From Nitrospirota bacterium (GTDB lineage Bacteria; Nitrospirota; JACRHJ01): a DNA stretch of 10,008 nt. Below are positions 6,149 through 10,008 of this stretch, in pieces. Within the stretch, counting starts at the first letter, position 1. Every line of letters begins with the position of its first letter. Both the position numbers and the translations under genes were made by a program. The stretch covers positions 1 through 10,008 of the forward strand of contig JAJYGS010000010.1 in assembly GCA_021785055.1 (NCBI GenBank), given 5' to 3'. The notes beneath the pieces were generated by a model. It saw only the letters and a program-made list of their open reading frames with translations, had not been told where the DNA came from and searched no databases.

Positions 6149-9100
6149 GCTGTTTTTTATCTCCCGGAACTGCCCCTCCCAATCCCCCGGCTTGTGGATA
6201 AATATAGTATATTCCGGCGCATATCTCGCCTTTCCCCGGTTCCCGGCGAGAAAAGCCGTCAGTTTATCAGCGGATATGTTCGTCGCGCCGGTAAAGGTAA
6301 TCTTTATCTCCTTCGGCAAAAGCCTTATCCCCGCCGCCTTCAGTCCCTTGGCCAGGACCTTGATCTCCATTACCTCGATGAGCCTTTTTACCGGCCCGGA
6401 CGGTTCTCCGTAGCGGTCTTCAAGCTCCTCTTTCATATCCGCGAGCTCTTCTACGGTCTTCGCGCCGGAGAGCCTTTTGTATATCCCCAGCCTGTGGGCG
6501 GTATCCGGGACGTAAGTCTCCGGGATAAAGGCGGACACCTTCAGGTCGAGCGCCGGGTCTGTCTCCTCCGCCGTATCCTCGCCCTTGAGCTCGCGCACCG
6601 CCTGCTCAAGCATATGGGTATAGAGCTCGAAGCCCACGGCGGATATGTGCCCGGACTGCTCCGCGCCCAGGATATTGCCCGCGCCCCTTATCTCAAGGTC
6701 GTGCAGGGCGAGCCTGAAGCCCGCGCCGAGCTCCGAGAGCTCCGAGAGCACCCGGAGGCGTTTTACCGCCGTCTCGCTCAGGGCGTCTTCGTCGCCCGGC
6801 ACCAGCAGGTATGCATACGCCCGGCGGTTTGAACGGCCCACCCTGCCCCGGAGCTGGTAGAGGTCGGCCAGGCCGAAGCGGTCGGCCCTGTCTATGATTA
6901 TGGTATTCGCCGAGGGTATGTCGAGGCCGGACTCCACGATGGAGGTCGTGAGGAGGACGTTGTATTCTCCCTTGACGAACCTGCTCATCACGTCCTCAAG
7001 CGCGTCCTCTTTCATGCGCCCGTGCGCGACGCCTATCGACGCCTCCGGGACGATCTGTCTTAAGAGGTTCCCGATCGCGAAGATGCTGTCTATGCGGTTA
7101 TGCACGAAGAAGACCTGCCCGCCGCGCGAGAGCTCCCGGCGTATCGCCTCGCGGATTATGGAGTTGTCGAAGCGCGACACGACTGTCTTTATCGGCTGGC
7201 GCTCGGGAGGCGGAGTCTCTATTATGGAGAGGTCCCGTATCCCGACAATCGAGAGGTTAAGCGTCCTGGGTATCGGAGTAGCCGTCAGGGTAAGGACGTC
7301 TATGGACTTTTTCAGATGTTTAAGCTTCTCCTTGTGCGCAACGCCGAAACGGTGTTCCTCGTCCACGACCAGAAGCCCAAGGTCTTTGAACTCTATGTCC
7401 TTCTGAAGCAGCCTGTGCGTGCCGATTACTATATCCACCGTGCCGCCGGCGATTCCCTGTTTTATCTCCTTCACCCTTTCCTTCGGCGTGAAGCGGGACA
7501 ATACCTCCACCCGCACCGGGAACGCCGCCAGCCTCTGCGAGAAGGTCTCGTGGTGCTGGTCTGCGAGCAGCGTCGTGGGCACGAGCACCGCCGCCTGCCT
7601 GCCGTCCAGGACTACCTTGAACGCCGCGCGGACGGCTACCTCGGTCTTTCCGTAGCCCACGTCGCCGCACACCAGCCTGTCCATCGGGTGCGGGGACGTG
7701 AGGTCTTTTTTCACGTCCTCTATCGCCCGCGCCTGGTCGGGCGTCTCTTCATACTCGAAAGACGCCTCCATCTCGCGGTATAAGTGGTCGTCTTCGCTGT
7801 AGGCGTGCCCCGGCGCGACGGAGCGTTTTGCGTATAGCTCCAGAAGCTCCCCGGCCATCTCGCGCACGGCGGTTTTCGCCCTTGCCTTCGCGCGCTCCCA
7901 GCCGACGCCCCCAAGCTTTTCAAGGGACGGCGCCGCACCCTCGGAGCCTATGTATTTCTGGACCTTGTGAAGCTCGTCCACCGGGACGTAAAGCCTGTCG
8001 GAGCCGGCGTAGACGACTTCGAGGAAATCACCCTCGACGCCCATCAGGGCCAGGCGCTTGAGGCCCATGTATCGTCCTATGCCGTGGTCGATGTGCACGA
8101 CATAGTCGCCAATCTTGAGCTCGGAGAGCGAAGTGAGGAACCGCTCCGCCTTCGCTCCCGCCGGTCTGTTCACGGCCGGTCTGCCGGCTCTGTCCGAAGC
8201 CGGTCTGCCGGCTCTACCGGCTTCCCCGAATATCTCCGTGGAGGTAATGAAGGCGAGCGCCGGTCTACCGGCTTCGGGGGCGTCCATCAGGAATCCGGAT
8301 TCGAGGTTTCCCGGAGTTATCCTTACGGAGCCTGCGTCGGATTCAGGGTAGAGCAAAGGTTCCCCCGTTACCGCCGCTATGCCGTGTTCGGCGAATATCT
8401 CGCCCAAACGTTCCGCCTGGCCCGCCGTGGCAGGCACGACGTTTATCGCCCTGCCGCGCATGAGGTTTTTCAGGTTCCGGCAGAAGATGGTAATCGGCGT
8501 CCTGGGCAGATCCTCAGGCCAGGGTTCGGGGACGCCGCCGTCCGTCGCGGCTCGAACCGCCTCCCTGAGCCGCAGGCCTTCTATTGAACGGGTATGGTAT
8601 TCAAACGGGCCGGTCGGCCCGCCAAGCGGCAGGGACTCGGAAAATATCGAAGGCAGCGTATCGGGCAGACCTTTAAGCTCCTCCGCCGATATATACAACT
8701 CGGACGGAGCGGCTGGAGCCGCGCCGGCTATCGCCTCGTATGCCGAAAACGCCCGCTTCTCGAACTCCCCGGCCCCGGCGAATATGCGCCCGGGCTCGTC
8801 CAGGAAAAGTATCGGCGGCGCCGGGAAATAATCGACGACCGTTGCGCAGGGAGCCGGGGCCGAAGCGGCTCGAGCCGCCGCCTCCCTTGCGGGCATGGCC
8901 TCTATCTCTTCCCTTTCCGCCGTGGAGCGCTGCGTATCCGGGTCGAACTCCCGTATGGACTCGAGCGTATCCCCGAAGAACTCCATGCGAACGGGCGCGT
9001 TCCCGCCGGGAGGGAAGATGTCGAGTATGCCGCCTCGGACGGAGAACTCCCCCGGCTCGTAGACCATCGATACCCGTAAGTAGCCCAGGCCGTCGAGCTT

Positions 9101-9562
9101 CGCGAGGAGCGGCTCGCGCGGGTAATCGACGCCTTTTTTAAACCTCGGCATATTGCCGGGGGACAGAAGCGATTCGGGCGGGGAAAGTCTCCTTAATATA
9201 GCCGCCACTGGCGCCACGACCAACCTTGCCGCCCCGGAACGGATGTCCCGAAGCGCGCGTATCCTGCCCGCCATGCATTCCGGGTCAGGCTCCATGACGT
9301 CGTAGGGCAGGACGTCCCACGGGGGGAAATAAAGCGGGGCCAAAACCGGCCTGCCCGCCTCGCCCTGGGGCGGGTTTTTCGCAAAAAAGAGGCAGTCCGA
9401 GAGCAGGGTATCGGCCTCTTTCGGAGTGGCCGTGAGTGCGAGCACGGGCCTTTCCTGGCCCGATGCAATCTCCCATAAAAACAAGGCCCTGGCCGCGCCC
9501 AAAAGCCCCGATACCATGATTCTTCCGGTAGGCAAACTTTCAAGAGTGTCTTTGAAAATCAA
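6131..9562 (-). CDS. mfd: Transcription-repair coupling factor Mfd
   Basis: The 1143-aa protein is close to E. coli Mfd (1148 aa). Mfd is a DNA translocase that pushes stalled RNA polymerase off lesions and recruits UvrA. The UvrB-homology region contains YFPPWDVLPYDVMEPDP and EPGEFSVRGGILDIFPPG. The polymerase-interacting (CarD-like) domain begins near 478 (ELKIGDYVVHIDHGIGRYMGL). Helicase motifs are GDVGYGKT (Lys639), DEEH (734-737), TLTATPIPRT and QLRGRVGR (near 904); the TRCF region GAGNILGAEQSGH leads into the C-terminal D7 domain, complete to TAA at 6131. The start is TTG (9562), 4 nt after the YIP1 stop, with only a weak GGTG site, suggesting translational coupling; the next choice is ATG at 9517 (residue 16). 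The stretch at about residues 228-470 carries several short palindromes and an AGRPA-type repeat, which look like insertions in a variable region. Confidence 0.98.
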   Translation of the reverse strand: MIFKDTLESLPTGRIMVSGLLGAARALFLWEIASGQERPVLALTATPKEADTLLSDCLFFAKNPPQGEAGRPVLAPLYFPPWDVLPYDVMEPDPECMAGRIRALRDIRSGAARLVVAPVAAILRRLSPPESLLSPGNMPRFKKGVDYPREPLLAKLDGLGYLRVSMVYEPGEFSVRGGILDIFPPGGNAPVRMEFFGDTLESIREFDPDTQRSTAEREEIEAMPAREAAARAASAPAPCATVVDYFPAPPILFLDEPGRIFAGAGEFEKRAFSAYEAIAGAAPAAPSELYISAEELKGLPDTLPSIFSESLPLGGPTGPFEYHTRSIEGLRLREAVRAATDGGVPEPWPEDLPRTPITIFCRNLKNLMRGRAINVVPATAGQAERLGEIFAEHGIAAVTGEPLLYPESDAGSVRITPGNLESGFLMDAPEAGRPALAFITSTEIFGEAGRAGRPASDRAGRPAVNRPAGAKAERFLTSLSELKIGDYVVHIDHGIGRYMGLKRLALMGVEGDFLEVVYAGSDRLYVPVDELHKVQKYIGSEGAAPSLEKLGGVGWERAKARAKTAVREMAGELLELYAKRSVAPGHAYSEDDHLYREMEASFEYEETPDQARAIEDVKKDLTSPHPMDRLVCGDVGYGKTEVAVRAAFKVVLDGRQAAVLVPTTLLADQHHETFSQRLAAFPVRVEVLSRFTPKERVKEIKQGIAGGTVDIVIGTHRLLQKDIEFKDLGLLVVDEEHRFGVAHKEKLKHLKKSIDVLTLTATPIPRTLNLSIVGIRDLSIIETPPPERQPIKTVVSRFDNSIIREAIRRELSRGGQVFFVHNRIDSIFAIGNLLRQIVPEASIGVAHGRMKEDALEDVMSRFVKGEYNVLLTTSIVESGLDIPSANTIIIDRADRFGLADLYQLRGRVGRSNRRAYAYLLVPGDEDALSETAVKRLRVLSELSELGAGFRLALHDLEIRGAGNILGAEQSGHISAVGFELYTHMLEQAVRELKGEDTAEETDPALDLKVSAFIPETYVPDTAHRLGIYKRLSGAKTVEELADMKEELEDRYGEPSGPVKRLIEVMEIKVLAKGLKAAGIRLLPKEIKITFTGATNISADKLTAFLAGNRGKARYAPEYTIFIHKPGDWEGQFREIKNSLKALA
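8160..8272. repeat. Imperfect GCCGGTCTRCCGGC palindromic repeats in frame in mfd
   Basis: The 17-mer GCCGGTCTGCCGGCTCT occurs at 8175-8191 and again at 8199-8215 (24-nt step). A related GCCGGTCTACCGGC is at 8259-8272 and a half copy GCCGGTCTG at 8160-8168. Each full copy has 5-6 bp palindromic arms. In Mfd they encode EAGRPALA, then the 8-residue tandem RAGRPASD/RAGRPAVN and RPAG (about residues 430-469), just before the polymerase-interacting domain. The 24-nt step keeps the frame. Confidence 0.7.
8547..8878. repeat. Four short palindromes in the mfd UvrB-like region
   Basis: Four 14-nt palindromes occur within 332 nt: GCGGCTCGAACCGC (8547-8560, 6 of 7 pairs), GGGCCGGTCGGCCC (8607-8620, 6 of 7), GCGGCTGGAGCCGC (8709-8722, 6 of 7) and GCGGCTCGAGCCGC (8865-8878, perfect). 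Three share the form GCGGCTnnArCCGC. They encode Ala/Arg/Pro/Gly-rich stretches of Mfd (about residues 229-340) outside recognisable motifs. They may be small repeat elements or just GC-rich codon use. Confidence 0.5.
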
Positions 9563-9566
9563 GGAG

Positions 9567-10008
9567 TTACACCGTTATCTGGCGGTTTTGATGCATAAAT
9601 TGGAAGAGGTTCATTACTCCCGCCATGCCTATCGCAGCAATCAGGATGGCAAACACGAGGAAAATCAACAGCATAGGTATTATCACCACGAGGATTGCCC
9701 TGGCCGTGGAGAGTTTGTGCACGCTCGCAGTCACGATTACGGCAATGGGGATGGTCCAGAGGCTGAAAATCGGGCCGAGAACTGGCACGAGGGCGGCCCA
9801 TGCCGGCATGCTCCCGACGCCCAACGCGCCGTAGTAGCTCTTGTAAGTGCCTTTCCCGCCAAGGATTTTTGCGATTACGAAGAATATGAAGACGTGGACG
9901 AAGGACATCAGAACCGCCGCTATCGGCCAGAAAATTATGGCGAAAAAGCCCACCCCAAGGGTAAAAATCGTCGTTCCAATCCCGCCCGCGAGGCCCCCTA
10001 TGGCTATG
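9567..10008 (-). CDS. YIP1-family multi-pass membrane protein, 5' end outside window
   Basis: The frame is open through the right edge, so the GTG at 9953 is internal: upstream codons read IAIGGLAGGIGTTIFTLG and continue the first hydrophobic segment into VGFFAIIFWPIAAVL. At least 146 residues are visible, ending in TAA at 9567. About four to five membrane segments are seen, with the YIP1-like block KILGGKGTYKSYYGALGVGS between them, then a loop ASVHKLSTARAIL before the last segment, and a short polar tail. Bacterial YIP1-domain proteins have no settled function. The gene ends 4 nt before mfd, implying one transcript. The family call rests on the GGKGT(Y/F)K and VHKLST-type motifs and topology. 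Confidence 0.75.
   Translation of the reverse strand, partial: IAIGGLAGGIGTTIFTLGVGFFAIIFWPIAAVLMSFVHVFIFFVIAKILGGKGTYKSYYGALGVGSMPAWAALVPVLGPIFSLWTIPIAVIVTASVHKLSTARAILVVIIPMLLIFLVFAILIAAIGMAGVMNLFQFMHQNRQITV

Noticed and set aside
7100..7783. 227-codon plus-strand ORF opposite the mfd helicase core
   Set aside because: The opposite strand encodes conserved helicase motifs; this frame is open only because of codon bias.

Overview
This 10 kb window comes from a GC-rich (about 60% by eye) Gram-negative bacterial chromosome. The evidence is an MltG transglycosylase, two lipoprotein foldases and one secreted foldase, a full-length Mfd, and Shine-Dalgarno sites of the GGAG type. The protein styles (A/K-rich parvulin foldases in tandem, RVRQIVV-type SurA_N lipoprotein, YIP1 membrane protein) resemble Deltaproteobacteria/Desulfobacterota or Nitrospirota, but nothing here fixes the taxon.

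Layout. Plus strand: one 5'-truncated gene for a fold-type I Orn/Lys/Arg decarboxylase ends at 982. All other genes are on the minus strand. In transcription order from the right edge they are a YIP1-family membrane protein (5' end outside the window), mfd (6131-9562), three parvulin-type peptidyl-prolyl isomerases (4994-6031, 3996-4892, 3027-3962), mltG (1874-2989) and a secreted TPR protein (1160-1687), which converges on the decarboxylase. YIP1 and mfd are 4 nt apart and probably coupled. A near-consensus sigma70 promoter lies over the last codons of mfd and is followed by an intrinsic-terminator-like hairpin with a U-rich tail, so the isomerase-mltG genes form a separate transcription unit with a structured leader. 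The TPR gene, 186 nt beyond mltG, may have its own promoter.

Function. The minus-strand block is housekeeping: repair of RNA-polymerase-stalling lesions (Mfd), folding of exported proteins (two lipoprotein parvulins and one soluble periplasmic parvulin), and termination of glycan strands at the inner membrane (MltG). The three foldases look like diverged paralogues. The one nearest mltG has lost the usual first parvulin histidine.

I see no phage, IS transposase, CRISPR, toxin-antitoxin or defence module, and no convincing new system. The most unusual material is small-scale: a perfect 18-bp inverted repeat bounding a 175-bp segment exactly between two convergent stop codons; an excess of about 14-nt palindromes sitting in frame in variable parts of Mfd and next to the C-terminal domain of the decarboxylase; a dispersed-repeat-like sequence downstream of mltG; and the promoter-terminator arrangement in front of the foldase operon.
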